Assembly: GCA_033002965.1 (NCBI GenBank)
Contig: JAURVB010000736.1
Span: 62,001 to 126,000 of the forward strand
Length of the DNA: 64,000 nt
Source: Piper betle
Taxonomy: Eukaryota > Streptophyta > Magnoliopsida > Piperales > Piperaceae
Direction of reading: 5' to 3'
Shown here: positions 21,201-33,939 of the stretch, piece after piece
Layout: each line of letters starts with the position of its first letter
Numbering within the stretch: position 1 is the stretch's first letter
The notes under the pieces: model-generated
What the model was told of the DNA's origin: nothing
Database searches by the model: none
The model's input: the letters and a program-made list of their open reading frames with translations, nothing else
Position numbers and translations under genes: made by a program

Positions 21201-22155
21201 CGAGCCATTACCCAAACACTACCAAAGATAGAGTCTTTAAACTTGCTTCATTAAACCATTCAATTAACATTGCCAGCTAATTTAGTACACAACACACAAA
21301 ACCTTTCCACCACCCTAATCATATGTCGACAATAAATCATAGCAACATCATGACAATCCAAAACAACAACAAGGGCAGAGCAGATAGGAAACAGCAGACA
21401 CAATGCACTTGCTCTTGCAACCTCAATTTAATTCGAAATCCTAAGAACAACCTCAATTCTAAATCCCATCAGCCTAATCAGAAAAGAAAAACCAAGACCC
21501 CATCAATCTAAGAAGCACCAAATCAGCTTCATCCTATATACAGTATACTACCTATCTAAGAAAAGTAAAGTACAAAAGATAGGGTCTTTAAGCATGCCCA
21601 AAACCAGATTTGCTTCATTCAACCATTAAATAGACAATGCAAGCTAATTTGGCGCATCAATCACATAAACAGCGCAGACATGAAAAAAACAGCAGATCCA
21701 CAAAGCGCAACCTCAATTCCAAACCCCATCAATCAAACCTGCTTCATCCGGCCATGGCGCTTCGCCCGGCAGAACTCGAGATACTGGAACCAGAGCTGGA
21801 CGTCGCCCTTGAAGCGCATGGCGGCGGAGCGGTAGACGGCGAGGATGCGGCGGACGCCGGCGAAGTCAGAGAGGGACTTGGGCCAGCGTAGGTCGTCGGG
21901 GTGGTCGGAGTCGCGGCGGAGGGAGCGGAGGAGGAGGCGCTTGCGGCGGGACCGGAGTTGGTCGAGGCGGGTCTCGAAGTCTATGTACGCGAGGAAGTCG
22001 CGCTTGAGCGGGGAGGGGCGCTTGAGGCGGTACTCGAAGTCGCGGCGGCGGCGGACCACCTCGGCGAGCTCGTGCCGGCGGAAGAGGCCGCGCCGCTCCA
22101 TGTCATCGAGCTCGTCCACCATCTTCTCCAGCCGGAACTGCACCTCGTCCGCCAT
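18266..22155 (-). CDS. UTP6: U3 small nucleolar RNA-associated protein 6 (UTP6), six exons
   Basis: UTP6 is part of the small-subunit processome (UTP-B subcomplex) in the nucleolus, which binds U3 snoRNA and pre-rRNA for 18S rRNA maturation. Exons on the minus strand: 22155-21739, 21036-20380, 19739-19281, 19080-18908, 18599-18446 and 18358-18266. All introns are GT-AG, and the joined frame is open for 650 codons, close to other plant UTP6 proteins. The N-terminal U3-associated domain (about residues 1-95, Met-Ala-Asp-Glu-Val-Gln-Phe-Arg-Leu-Glu) is followed by HAT (half-a-TPR) repeats, for example around the Leu-Trp-Ile-Tyr-Ala-Ala-Ala-Trp-Glu-Phe segment at the start of exon 2. The C-terminus keeps Asn-Trp-Arg-Ala-Arg-Lys-Ile-Leu-Lys-Asp. 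Exon 1 is strongly GC-rich while later exons are AT-rich, a gradient common in monocots. No lesion was seen. Exon limits are by eye from splice sites and family homology. Confidence 0.93.
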
Positions 22156-24007
22156 GGTCGCCGCCGACGATGGTGATGGTGGCGGTGGCGGTGGCGGCGG
22201 CCGTAGACGAAAGAGGAAGGGTTAATGTCAAATATAATATTTGTAATTTATTATATTTATAATAATATAATATAAGGTACAAAAAATTAATAAATAGAAT
22301 TATGCGATAATAATAATTTTATATACAACGTAACAACGAATCAAAACTAGTACTTATATTCTTCTAGATTAGCTTCGATATTAATCAAAACTTATTAATA
22401 ATTGAGTCTATTTCGAATTAGCTTAATTTATATTTATATTTATAGTTTAAAACATCTCAATTAATATAATCATGTGTAAAAAATAATACAATTCTTATCT
22501 TGATTAAAACCCTTTGTTGATAGAGGTGGTTGTTTAGTTGGAGATTTGTTTATATAGCCCTAATAACCTTTCTTTGCCAAACTAAGATTTTATGTCCTTT
22601 TAAGGCACGTATTTATAGTACATTTGTAGTAGTAACCGAACCAAAGTATTAAATCTTAAACGATTACTCTTGCTCATTTTAAATACAAAGTCGACCCACA
22701 TACCTAAGGTGTCAAAAGACAAAAGGCTAAATAGAATCTAATGCACAACTAAGATATATATAATCACACTAAAAACATGCATAGACACCTGGAACTAGGC
22801 TCATTCAAATAAAATATTCTAAAGGAATCTAAATTACAAATGAGGCTTCAAATTGTCAAAAAAATTCGCACAAAATCTCCTCTGTAACAAGGATGTGGGA
22901 AAAAATTTACAAATCTATATAATTTCACAATTTATAAAAATCACATGTAGAACATTCATATTTCAAACATTTTACAAACAAAAGCATTTTAGGAGTGTTC
23001 TACCTCATGCACATCACCAATTATTTTCATTACAATTTTATTTCATTCTTCACGCGTTTGGTTTGCCTGGTCTTTATATGAGTCCTTCAACTTTCAAAAC
23101 AAAGCCTAGAAGCATATCGAACCAATGTTTCTTCTTCGCTTCAGGTTCCTACACAAATAACGTGGTTTAGTATACTGGGATTTATTTAACCTTCAGTTTC
23201 AAGAGTCTTGAGCTTGGAGAATTCTCACACAAAATAGGTTAGACATGCATGCCCGAGAGTATACCATCTACAAAACAGTTCAAGCACAGGTTAGTAATAA
23301 TAGTTTCACACATTCTAAGAAGCAACTCCATATTTCAAAGGCTCGGAGGCTCTTATACATGATTCAAAGTGATCCCGTAATACTATTTTCATTATACGGC
23401 CCACTGGCCTTAGATGGATAATCATATTATCTCAGTAGCCCCACATAGTATTTATATCAATGGCCTACCTGACCCACTTCAACAAGCAAAACACATAAGA
23501 GTAGAATAATCAACATCCCATGAGTCATTCTCGAACCTTGTGTCTCTCCTGCCAAACCTACAGTATCACACTAAATAGAAAATATACGTCAGTAATCAAA
23601 GATAAGTGGCCTGAAAATCACTACAAAAAAATTCCAAACTAGCAAATGGATGACTCATCATCCACGAGAAACTTCAACAGAAAAATAAAAATTCTCCACA
23701 TCCACATCATCATGCCAAAATATGGCCAATAAAATCTAATCATATCACAAAAATATAAATGACCATAAATAGGAGGTACTCAGTGGTAATATGCTAACAC
23801 TATGGCCAATAGAGCCTAAACCATAATCACAACTATATCCCGGATACACTCAACAGGAAGTCACACCATAATCACCACAATATTGTATGACCCAAATACA
23901 CTCAACGGAAAACACGCACATGCAAGATATGCACATGATTAGAAGGCAATAGAGCTTATATATATATATATATATATATAGCCGATAGGACCTAATCATA
24001 ATCATAG
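22156..24007. other. Upstream region of UTP6 and AT-rich spacer
   Basis: The first 60 bases left of the UTP6 ATG on its strand are rich in GGT/CGC triplets (the 5' leader), then the DNA becomes very AT-rich. From about 23,700 to 24,000 there are imperfect repeats of 'ggccaata', 'cctaa(a)ccataatcac' and 'acactcaac', plus an AT microsatellite at 23957-23980. These look like degraded LTR DNA. No gene was seen. Confidence 0.45.
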
Positions 24008-27000
24008 TGTGACACCCCAACTTCGGTTCACCTAATAACCGGATCGGAAATGTCATGATCGAGTCGAGTCATGTCTAAAGCAACTAGTCGATAGAACTTG
24101 ATCAATAATATAGATTGAAATAACCCGCTTGGTGTCAAAAAATGGGACATCACTAAATACGTGTAAAAAAACATCAAATATAAGTAAAAGAAGTGTAAAA
24201 GAAAATAACTTAGTTGATCTCAAGTGTGTGTAACATTTATTTGTCCTCTACCAAAGCTGACTCAGAATCACGAAACCTACATATATAATATAAAAAACAT
24301 CAGTAATGAGTGTTACTGATCTTGAAATAACTAGTAGTCAAACTGACACAGAAGACCCTCCTGTTAAATGAAAATATATATATACTTCTTCATAGAATCT
24401 CTCATAAGGGCATTAATTAGGAGCCGCGACCTCGAATGATAGCATCCCCTTTCTATCTTATCTCATTCTTCATCAACTTTAAAAACTATCCCTTGCGCGG
24501 GAACATAACTTTCTTTTCTTTCAGCTCTCTACATCCTTTATATCACTCCTGGCCCTGAGTACAGAGGCCGAATACTCTAAGGCATACACCTTCAGTACCC
24601 TTTAAAATCACAAGTCTAGACATGCGCCACATTGCAGAACCCCTAAACCTCCACACTTTTCTGGGTTTGAGGAACTCAAAGGTGGAGTTGTGAGGATCCC
24701 TCGAGACTGGAAAGGACACTCACCAAATCCAAAGCCCGCTTTGACAAACATGCGCCCTATCTCAAGATGCGATTGTCTGTTTTCTCCTATCTCACATCTC
24801 ACTAGAAAACTTGAGAAAGTCATATATAAACATAAAAAATGATTTATATAATAGGCCCGAAGGCAACTTGCAGTGGATCATTCAAACTCGAAGGGTCTCA
24901 TCCTCGAGGGTTATTAATCACAAAAGTAAAATACGTCTAAATGGCCCGTGTTAAGTGGGGTTCGATAAAACTACCACTTAACACGTCCTGTGATCCGAAA
25001 ATCAAATCAGCAATAGAGTATATCAATAAAAAGTGAGAAGAGTCCTAATGAACCTGTGGTTCAAACTCCAAACATAACGTCTTCTCTACAGTGAGCTAGG
25101 ACTCTGAAACCTACATCGAAGCCCACTGCTAAGTAAAATATTAATATCTCTATATGATGCATGCTCATAGTGTGTGCTCACATCATCAGTACATCCTAAT
25201 AAAGAAGACCACTAAATAAACCTACGACTAATCATACAACATACAAATCAAGACATAATAAAGGAAATAACTAATAACAAATAATAAATAAATAAATACA
25301 TACACTCATGAATAAATAGATAAATAATAAATACATGAAAATAATTAATACTCTAATCATAAAATAATAATAACATATACTATATAAATACATGTCTAAA
25401 CACGAGTAAATATCGCATATACTCGTGTTAGTAAATATATAAATAATTAAATAAATAAATACATAATCATAATAAATAAATAAGCAATTAGTTATTTTTA
25501 ATTAATCATGAATACTAATAATATCATATTCATCATAGTTATCCAATTCAAAATACACAATTAAATACGAATAAATAATAACATACATGCAATGAACAAA
25601 TAGATAAGTAAATAAATAAATATGTACAATTTAATAAACATGAATAAAATTAATATTAATAAGTAAATATATCAATAACAATAATAAATCATCACATAAG
25701 CACTCATCATATACGACAAACATCTAAATAAAAAGAATAAACAATAATGAATAAATAAATAAATAAAAATCAATCATAACATGAAAATTTGCTAAATAAT
25801 GTGAATCTTCATCTAAAATAATGTGAATATTCATTTAAACTTATATAGGGGTTCTCAAATTACCAAAATTGGTCGAGAAACGACCGAAAACTGAGCTGCA
25901 ACCGAGTTAACTCACTGAACCAAACCAGAGTTGGCTAGGTTAACGTCAGGTCTGGGTCAAACACAAATTGGCTGGGTTAGGTTAGTATGGGCTGGTGCTG
26001 AACTGGATAGGACTAACGAGCACAGGGTGTCAAAATTGACGACGGGACTCGGCCTTGACCAGGCTGGATGACGAGATGAGTGGCGGGATCGGAGAGTCTG
26101 AACACGGGCTAAACGATGCCAGAAGGGCGAATCGCCATCTGGATGGCCCGTCAGTGGCTACAACTAGTGGTCATGAGTGGTCTCAAAATGAAGATGTCAA
26201 CGAAGTGTAATCTGTGTGGGTGGTCGGATCAACCAGAGGTGGCATCGCCAGCACCGAAAAATGGCCCAAAAGGGTAGCGACGATGGCTGAAATTGACTAC
26301 AAAAACACTATTGCCGACAGCGACTGACGGTGGCGCCGATGGCGATGGTGGGTATGGACTGGATAGCCGGCTGCGAGGTGGTCATGGCGGTGCTGATCCG
26401 GTGGCCGGAGGCAGGGCTGGAGACTCACCGGCGGTGAGCGGAAGTGGCAATAGCGCTAAGGGTGGAAATCATCAAAATCGTGGGAAATCTCTGAAAACAT
26501 GGTGAAGCTAGGGCTGATGTGGATGGCTAAGATCTTGCCACGTGGCACGATCTAAACGTTCGACAACTTGTGGCCTAGTGGGACCCACCTATAGGTATAT
26601 GCAATATGTATATGGACGGAAAGCTCAGATCGAGACCGTACAAAGTCAAAACTGACTTGAGTCTTAAAAGTGACTCTATAGGCAAGAATTGAGGCAAGAA
26701 GGCTAAATGGGCCTCGAACCCTCAACTCAATCGGGTGAAAACCTACGACTCAATCAAGCTGGGCCCACAGGGGCACAATCCGATGATCCAAAATCCCTAT
26801 GATGTCATGCAAATGAGATACCCTGAAAATCTCAAATTGATACTAAACGCTCCAACGACCTAAATCTAGGCCTGCAACCTTGGCTAACCCATAAAAATCA
26901 TTTGTATACCTTGTGTATACAATGATAACTCATATTCTATTGTAGCCTATCTCAAGCTATCATCTGCATGTCAGGCATACTCAGCCACCATAACATGCTC

Positions 27001-27134
27001 ATACAACAATCTGAGCCCCATATTCATGATCTGAAAACTGGTCTATTTCGAGCTCACTCAAACCAACTCAAGATTTCCCTGAACTAGGCAAAACTACAAG
27101 CGGGTAAAACCCTAATCCGAAGTTAGGCTTTACA
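24008..27134 (-). repeat. LTR of a Tekay/Del-like Ty3/Gypsy element (left copy)
   Basis: In + orientation it starts TGTGACACCCCAAC and ends GGCTTTACA, so on its own minus strand it begins TGTAAAGCC and ends GGTGTCACA. It matches 30912-33197 in long blocks with several deletions. The bases just beyond 27134 form a polypurine tract on the minus strand, so this is the 3' LTR. Length is about 3.13 kb. It contains an A/T-rich core (25,200-25,800) made of 'aataaataaat' words. Confidence 0.82.
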
Positions 27135-27165
27135 AACTCTTCTCCTCATAAAAATTTCGTCTTCA
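27135..27165 (-). other. Polypurine tract of the Gypsy element
   Basis: On the minus strand the sequence reads 'gacgaaatttttatgagg' then 'agaagag', directly before the LTR start. A 'gacgaaattt..taagg' block followed by purines is the usual end of Tekay/Del Gypsy elements (end of pol plus polypurine tract). Confidence 0.75.
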
Positions 27166-30100
27166 GAATTTCTCACATCAACTATGATTGAAGGACTCAA
27201 CTAAAGAAGTCATCTCATTGGCAAACTGGTAGCTCTCCCTCGAAAGCTAGCTACACACGGCCCAAACGGACCAACGTGAAGTTGGAACTCTGAACACTGA
27301 CGAAGCTCACTAGCTCCTTACTAATCTGGCTGGATGGACTAGACGTGATCGAATCATCTGGTGAAAGATGTCATATATGCTAGAATTATCTCTCTGAATG
27401 ACCACACATGCTCGAATAGTCTTGCTAGACTGATCATGCATGCTTGAATCATATCACTGGACTAGTTCCTAGGGTCACTGCAAAATATGGGGATTGAAAT
27501 GCAATGATCTCAGTGGGAAAAACCTAAGCTCACCCCTCAAGGTCTACTAGGTAGTCGAGTAGGTACTCTAGAGTACTTTAGGGTACTAGTCTAAACCACA
27601 TTAGAAAAAACTATGTCGGTGCGAGGTATGCGGCCTAACATCTACCAATGTCTCACTAATCCTCATCAATGCGATAGGTCAACTATGTGTACCCCAAGGC
27701 ACTCTGCTCCAGGTCCTACGACTATACGAGGTTGCCCTTGCATGTCCTGCTAGCATATAGTAGACTCTAGCACCAAATATTAGTATATGCTAATGGGTTG
27801 TATAGTTCACTGTCGCCAATCTAGGTCAAACACTACAAGTGTCCCTATAAGAGGAACTGGACCGCTCATCGGGTCCTAGCTAACTCAGTCCAAAATCAAG
27901 TGTCTCTCTCTGTTACATAATGGAACAAGGACAGCTGCAATAACTCTAATGTGTGCTATGGCTCTCATAGCTATCTATATGACTACTAACTGCTACTGAA
28001 GAGGGCTCTCTATGATGGAATGGAAGCGAGAACACCTGTACCTGTTCAGCGTGTCTCAAGGAGTATGAAAACATACTCTACTTGGAACTGTAGGATCTGC
28101 ATCTGATCTATGGCGTGTGCACTGGTCAATGAATGTTCATCTCAACCATCTAGTTAACTGATGGTAGGACTGATATACATGAAAGGGTGAGTGTGAAAGT
28201 ACTTAGGCAGAGGCTCGGTTTTGTCTGACATCTCCGGTCACATGAAAAGTGAATGGATCTCTGGTGGAAAATTTGTCACGCTACTCTAGGACTCTAAATA
28301 TGAAGTATCTTATCCTCACATAGTCTGATATAATGTCTCTATCTGTGGGGATGTAAGGATCTCCGTTTAAATCCCAACAAGGTAATGAAAACACTATATA
28401 GGATACTGGGTGGTTCAAAAATATTGGTAAGTCTATGGACATGTCTCTAAGATCATTATGATTGGACTCCGCCATAGGTGGCCAACCTTTAGAACAACCA
28501 ATCAATGATGAGTCTAAGAAACGACTCTTAAGTGGCTCTAGTTCAATCAACTAATAGTAGGCGTGTATTTCTTAATATTGTACTAGTCACGCACTTCTAA
28601 ACAAATGAGGTTCAAATGACCCAAAGAACCATTATCTCTCCTCATGTCTACAGGAACTCATAGTGAGGTTTGAGATGTGTCTCATCCGCTCTTCAGTGAT
28701 GTGTAACCTGCCGTCCTGTTCCTTTGTAACACTAATCTTGACTCTCATGACTACTACCGATGAGCATACACCGGTGTTCTTCTATCTTGTTAGCATGGTA
28801 TGGTCTGACTCAAGTCCCTGTTTGCATCGCTCCTAAGCTGGGGTGAAGTTGTCTCCTCCAGACTGGTATGCTATAGGCTACCTGCACTATAAGTCCTAAA
28901 TAGTACCACGAAGGTATCTCATATACTCATGGCAAAAGCTAAATCCTATATCTAAAGGTAAGGACCTAATCGTACTAGCGAAGCACAAGGAAATCTCTCT
29001 CTCCCTAAAGGACACTCCTTCGCTAAACCTAGCATCCAAACCAAGGCTCTAATGCGAGTCGAATACATCTCACTGGCTGAGGTCACACTGCATGTCTAAC
29101 CATCTGCATGATCTATATACCCTAGCTATAACTCATACATCTGCTGTCATGCTGCCTGAACAATCTAACCACTGTAGTCATCCCATCTGGATGTCATACT
29201 GTCATGTTCTCTAATTCTGTCCATATGCATCCCTATAAGACTGTCAATAATATTGCATGATTATGCTATAAGACTATCACTAACACTATCCTGTAATACA
29301 CATATGACCTAAGGATGTCAGGTGAAGGCGATGGTATGCAAGATGGCTGGTGAAGTCAATAATGTGTCACCTCTTCAAAACAATCTCAGTACACCTAACT
29401 TTCCTTTGCCCAACTGATGTTAGCATAGCTATCTCTCGTCCTCAATCTCTCACCTAATTCTGCTCTAAATGTTATAGCATGCGATCTCTATACAAGGTTA
29501 AGACCATCCTCAAGTAGTTGTCCTCCTATAGGGTGAGGTAACTACTTGGAGTTTGCTTTCACAATAACTGCTCACTTGGATGGCGGTAGTGCATCACAGA
29601 TGATGGTTGTGCATCATGGATGGTGGTCATGCATCATGGTCGGTGGTTGGGCAACTCAGATGGTGGTTGTCGTCACAGACGGTGGTTGTGGTAATCGAAC
29701 GGTGGTTGCGCAACTCGGGCGGTAGTTGTGCAACTCAAGTGTTGAAGTTTGATCCTTATCATATACTTCATGAACCCATTACTATCTCTGGCATGTCTTC
29801 CTCCATGTGTCTGTCTCATTAGAGGTAGCTACTATCAACTCCATTCAACCTATCCAACTAACTATGTGTGTCTGATCCGAAGGGGTCTGGATCATAGTGA
29901 CAACATGTACGATATTGAACCAATGTTGAGCTTACACTTATCTCCTATAATCTAGCATGACTGCTCCTATAAACGTTGACTAGTTCTCAATAGCAATCAC
30001 TAATATGGCCCTGATAGACTGAGTGAAATCTGGTCAATCGTCTAAATTTGCAGTCAAAGGTAATCTCGCTTATCCTCAGCATGTTCATGCCTCTATCTAG

Positions 30101-30895
30101 GAAAGAGTAAACAACGATACTGTTGGGACAGACGTACACTAGTGGAAGAGGGGGAGGCGGTGAAGTGTCCATGAGACTGTAGATCCACTTCGCTACTTAT
30201 CCTCATCCATTGTTATCTCCTGGAAGTGGTCCATCCAAGTCATCTACCGCAAACTCTCATATGTGCTCCAAGTGCCTAAGTGGATACGCTACCATAGTCA
30301 AATCCTCCATCCACAATGATCTACCTGAAGGTCTAAGTTCTCCAAGGTAGATCTTGGTCTATGCCTAATAGATCTGTTTAAGGCACTCAATGGTCTCTGC
30401 TCATGTATCACGTAATTACATAAGTATCTCCATACTCCAAGATCCCTATTTGAATTATCGCTTATAACATGTTTTGCGATGTACACCATGTCTCAAGGAA
30501 GGACTCATGTGGTGACATACAAAAGATAGGTAAGTGCTCCAATGTGGTCACCAAAATTCTAGGTAGTCTCTATTACCATCCAACTCAACCTTAGCTAACT
30601 GAACATGTGGACACTCTTACGTCAAATCTCTAGCATAGTAAAACGAAAGACATGTCTCTAAGCTTATCATGACATTTCAATGAAATCCATGTTAGCATCT
30701 ACTAAAATCATGACCTTATTATATCCATCTAATAACTTCTCTAACTATTAGCATTGAAACATACACTACTTAGGTCTAACTGAGCACAACATCCAAAATA
30801 CAAAAAAATAAAGGAAATACATGTCGGCTTAGCTAAGGACATCTCCACACACTTGCTCGAAAAAATAGTCTTACATCTCAATCTACCAAGACATA
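27166..30895 (-). mobile_element. Internal region of the Gypsy element without recognisable gag or pol
   Basis: About 3.7 kb lies between the polypurine tract and the primer binding site. No reverse transcriptase, integrase, protease or zinc-knuckle motif could be found in any frame, and the few open stretches (up to about 89 codons) look random. The part at 27166-28030 recurs at 33198-33930. This is either a LARD-type non-autonomous element, mobilised in trans, or an extremely old pol region. Confidence 0.65.
29577..29745. repeat. Imperfect ~20-bp minisatellite
   Basis: Around eight degenerate units of the form 'ggtggttgtgcaactcaga' lie in tandem inside the internal region of the Gypsy element. 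Units vary at several positions and by one or two bases in length. Confidence 0.7.
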
Positions 30896-30907
30896 GCTCT
30901 GATACCA
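30896..30907 (-). other. Primer binding site of the Gypsy element (initiator tRNA-Met)
   Basis: On the minus strand TGGTATCAGAGC lies four bases after the LTR edge at 30912. It sets the element's orientation as minus and shows that the LTR at 30912-33197 served as a 5' LTR for the internal DNA to its left. Confidence 0.88.
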
Positions 30908-30911
30908 AAGT

Positions 30912-31184
30912 TGTGACACCCCGATTTCGGTTTACCTACAATCGGATCGAAAATGTCGTGACCAAATGGAATCATGCCTAAAGCACCTAGTCTTTAGGAC
31001 TTGATCAATAATATAGATCGAAGTAACCCACTTGGTGTCAAGAGAATGGAAGACATCGCTAAATACACGTAAAAAATACATCAAATATAAGTAAAAGAAG
31101 TGTACAAGAAAATAATTGAGCTAAGCTCAAGTGTGTTACCGTTTATTTGTCTTCCCACCAAAGCCAACTCAAAATCACGAAACC

Positions 31185-31227
<43 letters not shown>

Positions 31228-33197
31228 TAAACATTGTCAGTAACGAGTGTTACTAGTCCAGAAATAACTAATAGTCAAACTGGCACAGGAGAGCTAACCC
31301 TCCTGTTAAATGAAAACATATATATACTTCTTCATAGAATCTCTCGTAAGGGCATTAATTAGGAGTCGTTGAGCTCATGCGACAGTGCCCCCTTTCTATC
31401 TCATCTCATGTCATCAACTTTAAAAACTATCCCTTGTGAGGGAACATAAAATTCTTTTCTTTTGGCCCTCTACATCCTCCATATCACACCTTGCCTTGAG
31501 TACAAAGGCCAAGTACTCTCAGGTATGCGCTTTCAGTGCCCTTTAAACCAACAAGTCTAGACATGCGATCCATTGTGTTACCTGTAAACCTCCACACTTA
31601 ATATGTCTTTCGATCTGGAAATCAAATCAGCAATAGAGTGTGTCGATAAATAGTGAGAAGAGTCCTAACAGACCAGTGGTCCAATCTCCAAGCGTGATGT
31701 CTCCTCTCGATGAGCTCGGACTCTGAAACCTACATCAAAGCCCACTGCTAAGTAAAATATTAAAATCTCTATATGATGCATGTTCGTGGCGTGTACTCAC
31801 ATTATCAGTACATCCTAATAAAGAAGACCTCTAAATAAACCTATGACTAATCATACAGCACACAAATCAAGACATAATAAAGGTAATAACTAATAACAAA
31901 TAATAAAGAAATAAATAAATACACTCATGAATAAATAGATATATAATAAATATATGAAAATAATTGATACTCTAATCATAAAATAATAATAACATATACT
32001 ATATAAATACACGGCTAAATACGATTAAATATTGCATATACTCGTATTATTAAACATATAAATAATTAATAAATAAATACATAATCATAAAATAAATAAA
32101 TAAATAGTTATTTTTAATTAACCATGAATGCTAATAATGTCATAGTCATCATAGTTATCCAATTCAAAATACACAATTAAATACGAATAAATAATAACAT
32201 ACATGCAACAAACAAATGTATAAGTAAATAAATAAATATGTACAACTTAATAAACATGAATAAGATTAATATTAATAAGTAAATATATAAATAACAATAA
32301 TAAATCATCACATAAGCACTCATCATATATGACGAACATCTAACTAAAAAGAATAAACAATAACACCAAAACTCCGTCGCTGGCAGCGACTGCGGTAACG
32401 CCAGTGGCAATGGTGGGTACAGATCGATAGCTAGCCGAGAGGTGCTTACGACCGTACTGATCCAATGGTTGGAGGAGAGATAGGGTGTCACTGCCGGCAA
32501 GCCAAAGTAGCCACGGTGCTGAGGTGAAAATCATCAAAATCGTGGGAAATCTCTGGAAATTAACATCGTGAAGCGAGGCTGATGTGGACGGCTCAAATCT
32601 TGCCACATGGCATGATCCGAATGTCCAATAACTCGTGGCCTAGTGAGACCCACATATGAGTATATGCAATATGTATATAGATGGAAAGTTCAGATCGAAA
32701 CTGCTAAAGTCAAAACCGACTCGAGTGTTAAAAATGAATCTATTAGCAGGATTCAAAGTGAGAAGGTTAAATGGGTTTTGAATCCTCAACGTAATTAGGT
32801 GAAAACATACAACTTAATCAAGATGGGCCCACAAGGGCACAATCCGATGATCCAAAAACCATGTGATCAATGCAAGTGAGATACCCTGAAAATCCTAAAT
32901 TGATACTAAACGCTTTAACGGCCTAAATCTAGGCCTACAACCTTAACTAACCCATAAAAATCATCTGTATACCTCGTGTATATGATGATAATTCATGTTC
33001 TAATGTAGCCTATCTCAAGCTATCATCTGCACGTCAGGCATACTTAGCCACCATAACATGCTCATAAGGCCATCTGGGCCCTATATTCATGATCAGAAAA
33101 CTGGTCTGGTTTGAGCTCACTCGAACTGATTGACCACTGGCCCGAACTAGGCAAAACTACAAGCAAGTAAAACCCCAATCAAAAGTTGGGTTTTACG
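30912..33197 (-). repeat. LTR of the Tekay/Del-like element (middle copy)
   Basis: It starts TGTGACACCCCGAT and ends GGGTTTTACG in + orientation. It parallels 24008-27134 with large deletions (about 300 bp after 31,590 and about 500 bp near 32,360). An AT microsatellite occupies 31188-31229. It has a primer binding site on one side and internal 3'-end sequence with a polypurine tract on the other (from 33,198), so it is shared by two tandem internal regions. Confidence 0.8.
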
Positions 33198-33930
33198 ACC
33201 TCTCCTCCTTATACAAATTTCGTTTTCAAAATTTCTCCCATCAACTGTAATTGAAAGACTCAACAGAAGAAGTCATCTCGTTGGAAAACTAGTAGCTCTC
33301 CCTCGAAAGCTAGCTATACATGGCCCAAACAGACCAATATGAAGTTGGAACTCTGAACACTGATGAAGCTCACTAGCTCCTTACTAATCTGGCTAGACAG
33401 ACTAGACGTGATCGAATAATCAGGTGAAATATAACATACACGCTGGAATCATCTCTTTGGATAGCCATACATGCTCGAATCATCTCGCTGGACTAAACAT
33501 GAATGCTCGAATCATATCACTAGACTAGCTCCTAGGGTCACTGCAAACTATGGGGATTGAAATGCAATGACCTCGACGGGAAGAACCTTAGCTCCCCCTA
33601 TTGGGTAGTCGAGCAGGTACTCTAGAGTATTGCAGGGTACTAGTCTGAACTACGTCAAAAAAATAATGTCGATGCAAGGTATGTATATGCTAATGGGTTG
33701 TATTGTTCAATGTTGTCAATCTAGGTCAAACACTCAATGTCCCTATAAGAGGAACTGGACCACTCACCGGGTCCTTGTTAACTCAGTCCCTGATCAAGTG
33801 TCTCACTCTATTCCATAATGGATTAAGGACAGTTGCTATCACTCTGCATGTGCTATGGCTCTCGTAGTTATCTATATGACCATTAATTACTGTTGAAGAA
33901 GGCTCTCTGTGATGGAATGGAGGCGAGAAC
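33198..33930 (-). mobile_element. Partial second internal region of the Gypsy tandem
   Basis: It follows 27135-28030 block by block ('cgttttcaaaatttctccc', 'gaaagctagctatacatgg', 'gatggaatggaggcgagaac'), with a deletion near 33,680. At about 33,940 it stops abruptly and LTR-type sequence like 25,560 onward begins, which marks a deletion or recombination joint. Confidence 0.7.
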
Positions 33931-33939
33931 ACCTATACA

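Noticed and set aside
21845..22225. Open frames of 91-126 codons antisense to UTP6 exon 1
   Set aside because: GC-rich exon 1 lacks stops in several frames. The minus-strand frame is the conserved UTP6 N-terminus.
29577..29745. Possible CRISPR-like array
   Set aside because: Units are adjacent and degenerate with no spacers, and the DNA is from a plant nucleus.
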